Of a stretch of 34,925 nt of DNA, positions 16,642 through 24,587 are shown one piece after another. A program made the translations under genes and the position numbers. The stretch covers positions 1 through 34,925 of the forward strand of contig JAMFSA010000085.1 of NCBI GenBank assembly GCA_026225055.1. The letters are read 5' to 3'. The DNA is from Mucilaginibacter xinganensis. Its GTDB lineage: Bacteria; Bacteroidota; Bacteroidia; Sphingobacteriales; Sphingobacteriaceae. The notes beneath the pieces are model-generated. The model was not told where the DNA came from. It searched no databases and saw only the letters and a list, made by a program, of their open reading frames with translations. Within the stretch, counting starts at the first letter, position 1. Every line of letters begins with the position of its first letter.

Positions 16642-17079
16642 TTACTCAAAATCAACTATTTTGGTTAGCGGCGCTATAGCCTGTTTAAGTATTTCCTGCT
16701 CTTCGGCAGTGCAGGTTGCGTTAATGGCTTTTTCCAGCCATTTGTCCCTTTCGCTTCGCATCTTTAATATAAGTTGCTCCCCTTTTTCAGTTAGCGATAT
16801 AACCACTTTGCGTTTATCTGTTTCTGAATTGGTGCGGGTAATCAGCTCCAACTCCAAAAGATGACTCAATATCTGCGACATCGATTGGTTGGTGATCTTT
16901 TCTATTGAGGCAAGCTCGCTTGGCAATAAGCCTCCGTGCTGTAATAGCAACCCCAATGTTGAGCGCTCGGTAAGCGAAAGCTGCTGTGCTGTTACTGATT
17001 CCTTACGTAATTTCTTTATCAGTCTGGTTACAACTGTTCGCAGGTCTGATACATACTGAAGGTCTTTTTCGTTACTCAT
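16642..17079 (-). CDS. MarR-family transcriptional regulator
   Basis: A 145-aa winged-helix protein of typical MarR length. Helix-turn-helix region about residues 52-78 (LLPSELASIEKITNQSMSQI), followed by the wing (RTNSETDKRKVVISLTEKG), the strongest family signature. MarR dimers bind short palindromes and leave DNA on binding small phenolic or other ligands. It precedes the MFS exporter in an apparent operon. A TATATTTG -7 box and a TAGTA-N5-TACTA palindrome upstream suggest autorepression. Ligand unknown. Confidence 0.92.
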   Translation of the reverse strand: MSNEKDLQYVSDLRTVVTRLIKKLRKESVTAQQLSLTERSTLGLLLQHGGLLPSELASIEKITNQSMSQILSHLLELELITRTNSETDKRKVVISLTEKGEQLILKMRSERDKWLEKAINATCTAEEQEILKQAIAPLTKIVDFE

Positions 17080-17083
17080 ATTA

Positions 17084-17098
17084 TAGTAAGTTATACTA
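17084..17098. promoter_or_regulatory. candidate MarR operator
   Basis: TAGTA-AGTTA-TACTA, an inverted repeat with 5-bp arms and a 5-base spacer. It begins 5 bases upstream of the marR start codon and just downstream of the predicted transcription start. Position and symmetry suit autoregulation. Confidence 0.4.
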
Positions 17099-17112
17099 AT
17101 AAGTTTGCCTTA

Positions 17113-17120
17113 CAAATATA
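17113..17120 (-). promoter_or_regulatory. marR-MFS promoter -7 element
   Basis: TATATTTG on the minus strand, an exact TAnnTTTG match 33 bases before the marR start. The rest of the 17121-17279 gap shows nothing further that I can support apart from a weak TATCTTGA on the plus strand. Confidence 0.55.
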
Positions 17121-17279
17121 CAGTCTATTTGTTAATTGTATTTACAGCCATTATCATCCTATTGTTATAAATTTTTTATACTATTTTAGGTTAGCCATTA
17201 AATTTATTATCTTGAACATCTACGTGTATCATTACTAACTGTTTTCCGTTAATGATATAACCTATGAAAATCTGCTGAA

Positions 17280-20200
17280 ATGAGTGCTACTGAAAATTAT
17301 GAGCTTTTAATCGGCAAGATCAACACCTTTATACGGAAGTATTATTTAAATAATCTTTTACGGGGGTTGATCTTTTTAGGAGCGGGCTTATTTTCAGCTT
17401 ACGTAGTTATCACTTTGGGCGAATATTTCGGCAACTTCAGCGTGGTACTACGTACTATTCTCTTTTACTTTTTCATCATATTAAATCTGGGGCTTATTTG
17501 CTGGCTGGTGATGCCATCATTATTGGCCTGGTTGCAATTAGGCAAAACCTTAACCCATGATGAAGCCGCCGAAATTATTGGCAAACACTTTAGCGGCGTT
17601 AATGATAAACTGCTTAATACACTCCAATTAAAAAAACAGGCCGTTGTTGATGAAAGGCACCGCGCGTTGATCGAGGCCAGTATCGATCAAAAGATAGAGC
17701 TTTTAAAACCGGTCAGTTTTCCATCGGCCATAAACATTAAGGAGAACAGTAAATACCTTAAATGGATCATAGCTCCTGTGGCAGTAATTTGTGTTATCGC
17801 GTTAGCTGCACCATCGGTTTTAACTGAAAGTACCAAAAGGTTATTAAGGCATAATGAATATTTCGCCCCAGTTTCGCCGTTTAAATTTATTGTTTTAAAC
17901 AACTCGTTAGCCGTGGTACAAGGGCAGGATTTTAAGCTGGATCTGAAGCTGGAGGGCAATAAACTACCCGCTGATGTTTATGTAGAAACATCTAATAATA
18001 CATTTAAGCTCGACAAACAAAATATAAGCCGATTTCAATACCTGTTTAGCAATTTACAGCAGAATACAGCTTTTAAATTAACAGCTAATGGTTTCACATC
18101 AACTCCATATGAGATCAAAGTAAACCTGCGCCCCTCATTATTGCATTTTGATGTGCGGTTAACTTACCCTGCTTATCTGCATAAAAAGAATGAAACACTG
18201 CCTAATGCAGGAGATCTTACTATCCCGGCAGGAACTATTGTAAACTGGCAGTTCCATACCCAAAATGCTACCGGGATGGCTTTTTCTATGGATAATAAAA
18301 CACAGGCGCTTCGTTTAAGTAGTCATGATTTGTTCGAGCATAATGAGAAGATCTACAAAAACACCGTCTATAAAATAAACCCGCTCAACACTTCTGTTAA
18401 AAACAGCGATTCGGCCAGCTACCGCATTAATGTAATTGCCGATGAGCCGCCTACCATTTATGTTGAGGAGAAACCAGACTCCATCAGCATGAAAGCACTT
18501 TATTTTTCGGGTAAGATTCAGGATGATCATGGGTTTTCATCTCTCGTTTTCCATTACAAAGTTGGCGCGCCCGGTGAAAATGAAACAGGGAAAGCTCATT
18601 TGTATACGCTGCCTGTTAAGGCTGATTTGAGCCAACCACTGGCCGGTTTCTTTTACTACTGGAATTTAAAGGACCTGGGCATAAAGCCCGGCGACCAGGT
18701 AACTTATTTTTTTGAGGTTGCCGATAACGATGGTGTTAACGGCCCCAAAAGAGTGCGTTCTCCCGAACATACCCTAAACGTTCCGGATGCAAAGCAGTTG
18801 AATGAGCAATTAAATGCGGGCACACAATCGGTTAAACAAAAAATGCAATCGGCTATAAAAATTGCCGGGCAGGTGGAGCATGATTCACAAAAACTGAATG
18901 AAATGCTATTGAACAAGAACACCATATCCTTTGATGAAAAAAAGCAGATAGAAGACCTGCTGCAAAAGAAGAAAGACCTGGATGATTTGGTAAAGGATAT
19001 ACAGAACGAGAACAAAAAGAACGAATATAACCGCCAGGAAAATCAACAGCAGGATCAGGATATGATCGCGAAGCAAAAGGAAATGGAGAAGCTGTTTAAC
19101 AACGTGCTTGACCCTAAAACACAGCAAATGCTCCAAAACCTGCAGCAGCTTTTACAAAAAGATCAAAAGGATGCTACCCGCGATGAGTTGGCAAAAATGC
19201 AAACGGACAATAAATCGCTAAAAAAGGAACTTGACCGGATGCTGGAGCTTTATAAAAAGCTGGCTTTCGACCAAAAACTGGATCAAACGGCTAAACAGCT
19301 TAACCAATTGGCGCAGCAACAGCAAAAATTAGCCGATCAGAACAAACAGCCGAATACTGATACAAAAGCAGCACAGCAGGAGCAGCAAAAAGTAGCCAAT
19401 GATTTTCAGAATGTTAAAAAAACGCTGGATGAGTTGAAAAAAGAAAACGATCAGAATGAGCAGAAGATGGATTTTGAAGATCCTGCAAAGGATGTTAAGA
19501 ATATAGATGATCAAATGCAGCAAAGCAGCGATGACCTGCAAAAAAACAATAATTCAAAAGCATCGCAATCGCAGCAGCAAGCCGCCAAACAAATGCAGCA
19601 GCTTGCCAGCAAAATGAAGCAAAAAGATGAAGAGGGCCAGGAAGCTGAAAACAATATAGATATACAGGAACTGCGCGAATTGTTGAAAAGCCTGGTAAAC
19701 AGTTCTTTTCAGCAGGAAAATATCATGCAAACGTTAAAGGGTACCAGTCCTACCGATCCTAACTATATTACCCTTGCGCAAAAGCAAAAGGATATAAAGG
19801 ATAACCTCAAAACAGCAGAGGATAGTTTGTATACGCTGAGCCGACGGGTGCCGCAAATACAATCAACCGTAAATAAAGAGATCACCGGGATAAACGACCA
19901 TATTGATAAAGCGCTTGTTAATTTAGGCGACCGCCAAACACCCGAGGCTTCCGGTAATCAGCAGTTCGCCATGACGGCGATGAACAATTTGGCACTAATG
20001 TTGAGTGAAGCGCTTGAACAATTGCAAAATATGCAAAAAAACGGCCAGGGAAAAGGAAAAGGAAAAAAACAATCTCTTGCACAATTAGCCCAAATGCAAC
20101 AGCAATTGAACCAGAATATGCAAAAAGCACGAGAACAGATGCAGCAACAAGGTAACCAGGGACAAAATAGCCAAAAACAAGGTCAGGGAACTCCAAAAGC

Positions 20201-20645
20201 GGGCCAGGGCAATAACATGAGCGAGCAATTGGCTAAAATGGCGAGGCAGCAGCAAATGATACGTGAGATGCTTCAGCAAATTAACCAGGACGAAAACAAG
20301 GATGGGAGAAATGGTTTGGGCGATCTGGATAAAATTTCGCAACAAATGGAACAAAACGAGCGCGATCTCGTAAACAAGAGAATCACCGATGAAGCATTAA
20401 AAAGGCAACAGCAAATTCAAAGCAGATTACTAGACGCGGAAAAGGCTGACCAACAGCGCGAACAGGATCAGCAGCGCGAAAGTCATGCCGGCAAAGACAT
20501 GCCTCCCGGGTATATAAAAGCATTGCAGGACTACCAACAGGCTAAAGCGAAACAGACAGAACAGATCAGAACGGTATCTCCGGCACTTAACTTATATTAT
20601 AAACAAAGAATAAATTTGTACTTTGATCAAATTAATGCCAAGTAA
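17280..20645 (+). CDS. DUF4175 family membrane protein with long coiled coil
   Basis: A 1121-aa Bacteroidota protein. Three membrane helices lie near the N-terminus (about 27-46, 55-78, 161-178). A beta-rich probably periplasmic region follows (about 190-490, with strings such as LTYPAYLHKKNETLP and the acidic TYFFEVADNDG). A very long Gln/Lys/Glu/Asn-rich coiled coil fills about 500-1090, with a low-complexity GKGKGKK / QQQ section around 920-990. The product matches the DUF4175 family by architecture; its function is not established. It is followed after one base by an HATPase-like gene and then ybeY, an order I recall from other Bacteroidota. A role in envelope or stress physiology is possible but unproven. 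Confidence 0.85.
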   Translation: MSATENYELLIGKINTFIRKYYLNNLLRGLIFLGAGLFSAYVVITLGEYFGNFSVVLRTILFYFFIILNLGLICWLVMPSLLAWLQLGKTLTHDEAAEIIGKHFSGVNDKLLNTLQLKKQAVVDERHRALIEASIDQKIELLKPVSFPSAINIKENSKYLKWIIAPVAVICVIALAAPSVLTESTKRLLRHNEYFAPVSPFKFIVLNNSLAVVQGQDFKLDLKLEGNKLPADVYVETSNNTFKLDKQNISRFQYLFSNLQQNTAFKLTANGFTSTPYEIKVNLRPSLLHFDVRLTYPAYLHKKNETLPNAGDLTIPAGTIVNWQFHTQNATGMAFSMDNKTQALRLSSHDLFEHNEKIYKNTVYKINPLNTSVKNSDSASYRINVIADEPPTIYVEEKPDSISMKALYFSGKIQDDHGFSSLVFHYKVGAPGENETGKAHLYTLPVKADLSQPLAGFFYYWNLKDLGIKPGDQVTYFFEVADNDGVNGPKRVRSPEHTLNVPDAKQLNEQLNAGTQSVKQKMQSAIKIAGQVEHDSQKLNEMLLNKNTISFDEKKQIEDLLQKKKDLDDLVKDIQNENKKNEYNRQENQQQDQDMIAKQKEMEKLFNNVLDPKTQQMLQNLQQLLQKDQKDATRDELAKMQTDNKSLKKELDRMLELYKKLAFDQKLDQTAKQLNQLAQQQQKLADQNKQPNTDTKAAQQEQQKVANDFQNVKKTLDELKKENDQNEQKMDFEDPAKDVKNIDDQMQQSSDDLQKNNNSKASQSQQQAAKQMQQLASKMKQKDEEGQEAENNIDIQELRELLKSLVNSSFQQENIMQTLKGTSPTDPNYITLAQKQKDIKDNLKTAEDSLYTLSRRVPQIQSTVNKEITGINDHIDKALVNLGDRQTPEASGNQQFAMTAMNNLALMLSEALEQLQNMQKNGQGKGKGKKQSLAQLAQMQQQLNQNMQKAREQMQQQGNQGQNSQKQGQGTPKAGQGNNMSEQLAKMARQQQMIREMLQQINQDENKDGRNGLGDLDKISQQMEQNERDLVNKRITDEALKRQQQIQSRLLDAEKADQQREQDQQRESHAGKDMPPGYIKALQDYQQAKAKQTEQIRTVSPALNLYYKQRINLYFDQINAK

Positions 20646-20646
20646 T

Positions 20647-21069
20647 ATGGAAGAGGAAAAAGTTCGGGTAGGCAAATTATACACCTTACAGCTTCAGGCC
20701 AAAGAGGAAAGTATAGCTCAACTGGAAAATTTAATTGAAAGCATAGCGGACAGATATGAAATAAGCGTAGATACCTTTGCTAATATGATGACTTGCCTTA
20801 ATGAAGCTTTGATAAATGCCATGAAACATGGCAATAAAATGGACCCGAATAAAAAGGTAATTATAAATGCTGAGGTTGAACCAAAACGCATTGTGTGGAC
20901 CGTTACCGACGAAGGTGATGGCTTTGATTACACACATTTGGCAGATCCTACCGCGCCCGAGAATTTAGAAAATTTAACCGGCCGTGGTGTATTTATTATA
21001 AAACACCTTGCCGATCAGTGCATATTTAATGCCTCCGGCAACGAGATTGAACTTCATTTTAAGATATAA
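20647..21069 (+). CDS. HATPase_c anti-sigma-factor-like ATP-binding protein
   Basis: A 140-aa GHKL-fold protein resembling serine-kinase anti-sigma factors (RsbW/SpoIIAB). The N box is NEALINAMKHGN (Asn52), G1 is DEGDGFD (88-94) and G2 is GRGVFIIKHLAD (112-123). It has no histidine-kinase dimerisation domain. ATG 20647 follows the DUF4175 stop by one base; an earlier in-frame ATG at 20635 is possible. The stop overlaps the ybeY start (TAATG), indicating translational coupling. No partner sigma or STAS antagonist is in the window, so its target is unknown. Confidence 0.88.
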   Translation: MEEEKVRVGKLYTLQLQAKEESIAQLENLIESIADRYEISVDTFANMMTCLNEALINAMKHGNKMDPNKKVIINAEVEPKRIVWTVTDEGDGFDYTHLADPTAPENLENLTGRGVFIIKHLADQCIFNASGNEIELHFKI

Positions 21070-21500
21070 TGCCTGCTATACAGTTTTTTGAAGAGGATAT
21101 TGTTTATAAATTAAAAAACAAAACACAGGTAAGGCAATGGATAACAGATACCATACTTGCCGAAGGCTATAAATTAAAGGAACTTACCTATATTTTTTGC
21201 TCTGATGCCTATCTACTGCAAATAAACCAGCAATACCTTGATCATGATACTTATACCGACATTGTAACCTTTGATAACTCGGAGGTTGAAGGCTTAATTG
21301 TTGGTGATATCTTTATCTCCATAGACCGTATCAGGGAGAACGCTGCCAAGTTTGGCGTTACCGAAGCAACCGAATTACACCGGGTAATTATACATGGCAT
21401 TTTGCACCTTTTAGGCTACAAGGATAAATCAGCGGCGGATAAGAATAAAATGACACAAAAAGAAGATTTCTATTTGAACAAGCGAAGCTTTATTAGCTAA
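21069..21500 (+). CDS. ybeY: rRNA maturation RNase YbeY
   Basis: A 143-aa UPF0054 protein, a metal-dependent endoribonuclease that takes part in 16S rRNA 3'-end maturation and ribosome quality control. The signature region is HRVIIHGILHLLGYKDK with His109 and His113. The position of the third His of the usual HGxLHLxGYDH motif is Asp119 here. YTDIVTFDN (62-70) and GDIFIS (79-84) are also typical. Start ATG 21069 overlaps the preceding stop by one base. It ends the DUF4175-HATPase-ybeY unit. Confidence 0.93.
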   Translation: MPAIQFFEEDIVYKLKNKTQVRQWITDTILAEGYKLKELTYIFCSDAYLLQINQQYLDHDTYTDIVTFDNSEVEGLIVGDIFISIDRIRENAAKFGVTEATELHRVIIHGILHLLGYKDKSAADKNKMTQKEDFYLNKRSFIS

Positions 21501-21539
21501 TTTTACGTTATAAACACATCATTATAAAAACAATTAGCC

Positions 21540-22052
21540 ATGAAATTATTAGCGATCTTTTTAACTTTAATGCTGATCACACCCGCAGCTGAAGTTTACC
21601 AGTTCAAATTAAAAACTATTGACGGTCAGGACTTTTCTTTAGCCAAATACAAAGGCAAAAAGATATTGGTAGTTAACACTGCATCAAAATGCGGCTACAC
21701 CCCTCAATACGCTGATCTGCAAAAATTGGCAGACCTATATAAAGACAAAGTTGTAGTAGTTGGTTTCCCTGAAAACAACTTTGCCGGTCAGGAACCTGGT
21801 ACTAATGCCGAAATTAAAAGCTTTTGCACAGGCAAATACAGCGTTACTTTCCCGTTAAGCGAAAAGGTGAGTGTTAAAGGCGATGATATTGCACCACTGT
21901 TTAAATATTTGACAGAAGCACCAAACCCTGATTTTACAGGTGAAGTAAAATGGAATTTCGAAAAATTCCTGCTTGATGAAAATGGCAAGCTGATTCACCG
22001 TTACCGTTCAGCAGTAAAACCATTGGACCCATCAATTACAAATGCATTGTAA
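21540..22052 (+). CDS. glutathione peroxidase family protein (cysteine type), probably exported
   Basis: A 170-aa thiol peroxidase of the GPx fold. The peroxidatic Cys51 lies in NTASKCGYTPQY, Gln84 in AGQEPG, and Trp138-Asn139 in VKWNFEKFLL, completing the tetrad. Cys96 in SFCTGKY is a candidate resolving Cys for thioredoxin-dependent turnover. The usual FPCNQF segment reads FPENNF. A hydrophobic N-terminus (MKLLAIFLTLMLITPAAEV) suggests a signal peptide, so it may detoxify peroxides in the periplasm. It starts 39 bases after ybeY and is followed by a strong terminator. Confidence 0.92.
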   Translation: MKLLAIFLTLMLITPAAEVYQFKLKTIDGQDFSLAKYKGKKILVVNTASKCGYTPQYADLQKLADLYKDKVVVVGFPENNFAGQEPGTNAEIKSFCTGKYSVTFPLSEKVSVKGDDIAPLFKYLTEAPNPDFTGEVKWNFEKFLLDENGKLIHRYRSAVKPLDPSITNAL

Positions 22053-22060
22053 GCATTAAC

Positions 22061-22113
22061 GAGATATAAAAGAAAAGCCACTGAAATGTTCAGTGGCTTT
22101 TCTTTTATATCTC
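22061..22113. terminator. 25-bp perfect hairpin, bidirectional terminator
   Basis: Bases 22061-22085 are an exact inverted copy of 22089-22113, with a 3-base loop ATG. The stem contains AAAAGAAAAGCCACTGAA. It lies between the convergent peroxidase and mlaD genes and has T-rich exits on both strands. Confidence 0.88.
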
Positions 22114-22117
22114 AATT

Positions 22118-22915
22118 TTAATCTTTACCCGATTTCTTAGCCTTTTTAGTCGAATCCTGTTGCGCCTTTTGATCTTTTTGGTCTTTCTTAACATTTGCTA
22201 CTGAATCCTTTCTGGCTTTTTGCGCCTTTTTCTTTTTGTTAAAATAACCCTTTAACAAAAAGTTATGCTGTGCCGCCGTAAGGTCCTCATTTAATGTTGA
22301 GGTGGTGGTATGCACATTTGCCATGGTTGTTTTTGCCTGTTTAACGGTGGCATCCAAATCTTTGGCCATTTTATCATCATTCAGTAATCGGCCCAGGCTT
22401 CCCTTGCCCCCATTCACTTTCCCGGTAATATCTGCCAGGTTTTGTATCAGGTTACCTGCATTATCCGCTATACCGGTTAACTTGCTCATAACTTTGTCTA
22501 TGTCCATCGGGTTTACCGTAGCCAGTTGGCCTCCGTTTTGTACCTCTTTTGTACCCCCAGCGCCGCCGGGAGCAACCACTATTAATTTATCGCCCATCAA
22601 ACCATCGCTGCCAATACTCATTTTTGAGTCTGATTTGATGAATTTCTTAACGCTGGTATTCAACGTAAGGTCCACTCTTACAGAACTATCTGTTACAATG
22701 GTTATGGCATCAACTACACCTACGTTAATACCGGCAAACCGCACATTGTTACCAACCTGCAGGCCATTTACATTTTTAAACCTGCCATAAACATTAAATG
22801 TGGAGTTAAAAAGGCTTTTTTTACTCCCTAACAGAAACACAGCCAATACCAGCACCACTAAGCCGGCAAAGGTGAATAACCCTATTTTTATTTTTTGAGA
22901 TGCGGTAGTTTTCAT
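22118..22915 (-). CDS. mlaD: MlaD family (MCE domain) lipid-transport protein
   Basis: A 265-aa inner-membrane-anchored protein. One N-terminal helix (about 11-30) is followed by an MCE domain (about 37-115) with GRFKNVNGLQVGNNVRFAGI and IGSDGLMGDKLI. A helical stretch leads to a lysine-rich tail (KKKKAQKARKD ... KKAKKSGKD). MCE proteins form hexameric rings that carry phospholipids between the membranes. The gene is third in the operon, 9 bases after mlaF. The highly charged tail of about 40 residues is unusual compared with E. coli MlaD. Confidence 0.9.
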   Translation of the reverse strand: MKTTASQKIKIGLFTFAGLVVLVLAVFLLGSKKSLFNSTFNVYGRFKNVNGLQVGNNVRFAGINVGVVDAITIVTDSSVRVDLTLNTSVKKFIKSDSKMSIGSDGLMGDKLIVVAPGGAGGTKEVQNGGQLATVNPMDIDKVMSKLTGIADNAGNLIQNLADITGKVNGGKGSLGRLLNDDKMAKDLDATVKQAKTTMANVHTTTSTLNEDLTAAQHNFLLKGYFNKKKKAQKARKDSVANVKKDQKDQKAQQDSTKKAKKSGKD

Positions 22916-22924
22916 GATATATCC

Positions 22925-23707
22925 TTAAAAAAATTCTTTTACAATTTGGTCTTGGGATTTGTGGAGGGTTTCAAATGTGCCCTCGGCTATATATTTTCCA
23001 TCGTTCATGATCACTACACGGTCGGCCGTTATGCGTGCGCACTCCATATCGTGGGTGATGATGATTGATGTGGTTTTATATTTCTTTTGCATAGAAAGGA
23101 TGAGCTCACTTATCTCCCTGGATGTTATGGGGTCGAGGCCTGTTGTTGGCTCATCATACAACATTATTTCGGGCTTGATGATCAGCGTACGTGCTAATCC
23201 TATGCGCTTACGCATACCACCCGATAGATCAGAGGGCAGTTTATCTACCGCATCAATCAATCCTACGCCTTCTAAAACCTCATTTATGCGTTCCTGTATC
23301 TTATGCTCATCCTTTAGCTTTAAAACTCGCGTAAGCGGAAATTCAAGGTTTTCACGCACCGTCATGGAATCATAAAGCGCCCCGCTTTGGAAAAGGAAGC
23401 CTATTTTCATCCTCAAATGCTTCAGTTCCTCAGCATTCATATCCGCCACTTCATCACCAAAAACTTTAAGCGAACCACCATCAGGCACCAGCATGCCCAC
23501 TATACATTGTATAGTAACAGATTTTCCCTGGCCCGATTTACCCAGCACCACCACATTTTCGCCCGCATGCACCTCGAGGTTAATGTCCTTAAGCACCTCC
23601 TTTTTACCGAAAGATTTTTTGAGGCCCTTAATAGCTATAACTACCTCTTTTTTAGGCGATTTTGCAGGCGCTTTCGATTGAGCTTTATGTTCTTTTACCT
23701 CTTCCAT
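22925..23707 (-). CDS. mlaF: MlaF-type ABC transporter ATP-binding protein
   Basis: A 260-aa ATPase that energises MCE lipid transport. A Lys-rich N-terminal extension of about 20 residues precedes the ABC domain. Walker A GKSGQGKS (56-63), signature LSGGMRKRIGLARTL (161-175), Walker B IMLYDEPTTGLDP (181-193) and switch His219 are all present. The LSGGMRKR signature is characteristic of the Mla/MCE class. It is separated from mlaE by one base and from mlaD by 9, forming a tight operon. Confidence 0.93.
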   Translation of the reverse strand: MEEVKEHKAQSKAPAKSPKKEVVIAIKGLKKSFGKKEVLKDINLEVHAGENVVVLGKSGQGKSVTIQCIVGMLVPDGGSLKVFGDEVADMNAEELKHLRMKIGFLFQSGALYDSMTVRENLEFPLTRVLKLKDEHKIQERINEVLEGVGLIDAVDKLPSDLSGGMRKRIGLARTLIIKPEIMLYDEPTTGLDPITSREISELILSMQKKYKTTSIIITHDMECARITADRVVIMNDGKYIAEGTFETLHKSQDQIVKEFF

Positions 23708-23708
23708 A

Positions 23709-24494
23709 CTACTTATAAAATAATATACTGGTTATTTGAACAGCTATCGCGTCGATCACAAAAACCCATAAAGAGGCCGTTACAACAGCCGAATTTGCCG
23801 CTATACCAACACTCTCGGTACCTTTGTTTGAGTTGTAACCCTTATAGCATCCCACAAAACCAATGGCAAAGCCAAAGAATATGGTTTTAACAAATGCGGG
23901 TAAAAAATCGGAGAAATCAATAGCGGCTACACACTTATGGAAGTATAATACATAGCTGATGCTATCGGTAATGTTTAAGGCGATAAAGCCGCCTATCAAT
24001 CCGATTATATCGCCAATTATGGTAAGCAGAGGCACCATGCAGGTTACAGCAAGAATGCGTGTAACCACCAAATATTGCAGCGGATTAGCGCCCGATACCT
24101 CCATAGCATCAATTTGCTCGGTAACCTTCATGCTGCCCAGCTCGGCACCTATACTTGATGCTATTTTGCCTGAGCAGATGAGCGCGGTAATTACCGGCCC
24201 AATTTCACGGATGAGCGATACACTTAAAGTAGTAGGCAACATACTCTCCTCGCCGAACGATACCAATGAGGGCCTTAATTGCAGTATAAGTACCGCCCCC
24301 ATTATGAAGGAGGTTATGCCAACCAGCATCATCGACCGGTAACCGATCTCATAACACTGCCGCACAAATTCCGACCACTCGAAACCTCCTGTGAAAATAT
24401 TTCTTAAAAAGCTGGTGAAGAAAACGCATTGATCGCCAATGCCTGCAAACCATTTTCTCCAGCCCGTGAGCTCCTGCTCCTGTACTGCTGCCAT
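23709..24494 (-). CDS. mlaE: MlaE-type ABC transporter permease
   Basis: A 261-aa permease of the MlaE family with about five membrane segments and the family pattern GSMKVTEQIDAMEVSGANPLQYL in the cytoplasmic coupling region. It is the first gene of the mlaE-mlaF-mlaD unit that moves phospholipids for outer-membrane asymmetry. MlaB (STAS) and MlaC (periplasmic carrier) are not adjacent, which is usual outside Proteobacteria. No clear -7 element was found in the 93-base gap before pirin. Confidence 0.93.
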   Translation of the reverse strand: MAAVQEQELTGWRKWFAGIGDQCVFFTSFLRNIFTGGFEWSEFVRQCYEIGYRSMMLVGITSFIMGAVLILQLRPSLVSFGEESMLPTTLSVSLIREIGPVITALICSGKIASSIGAELGSMKVTEQIDAMEVSGANPLQYLVVTRILAVTCMVPLLTIIGDIIGLIGGFIALNITDSISYVLYFHKCVAAIDFSDFLPAFVKTIFFGFAIGFVGCYKGYNSNKGTESVGIAANSAVVTASLWVFVIDAIAVQITSILFYK

Positions 24495-24587
24495 AGGTAT
24501 TAGTTAAGTGTATGTTACAACAAATAATTGCTTATTTGTTTTTTTAACGTTCAAAAAAACTTAACCTTGGCTTAACGCAGCAGCTTA

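Noticed and set aside
19000..20560. Gln-rich repetitive DNA in the DUF4175 gene as a possible tandem repeat locus
   Set aside because: The bias comes from coiled-coil amino-acid composition. I saw no exact tandem nucleotide unit.
22302..22790. 162-codon open frame antisense to mlaD
   Set aside because: It mirrors the codon pattern of mlaD on the other strand and has no start context or family resemblance. Similar antisense frames at 23387-23890, 8448-8822 and 28577-28888 were dismissed for the same reason.
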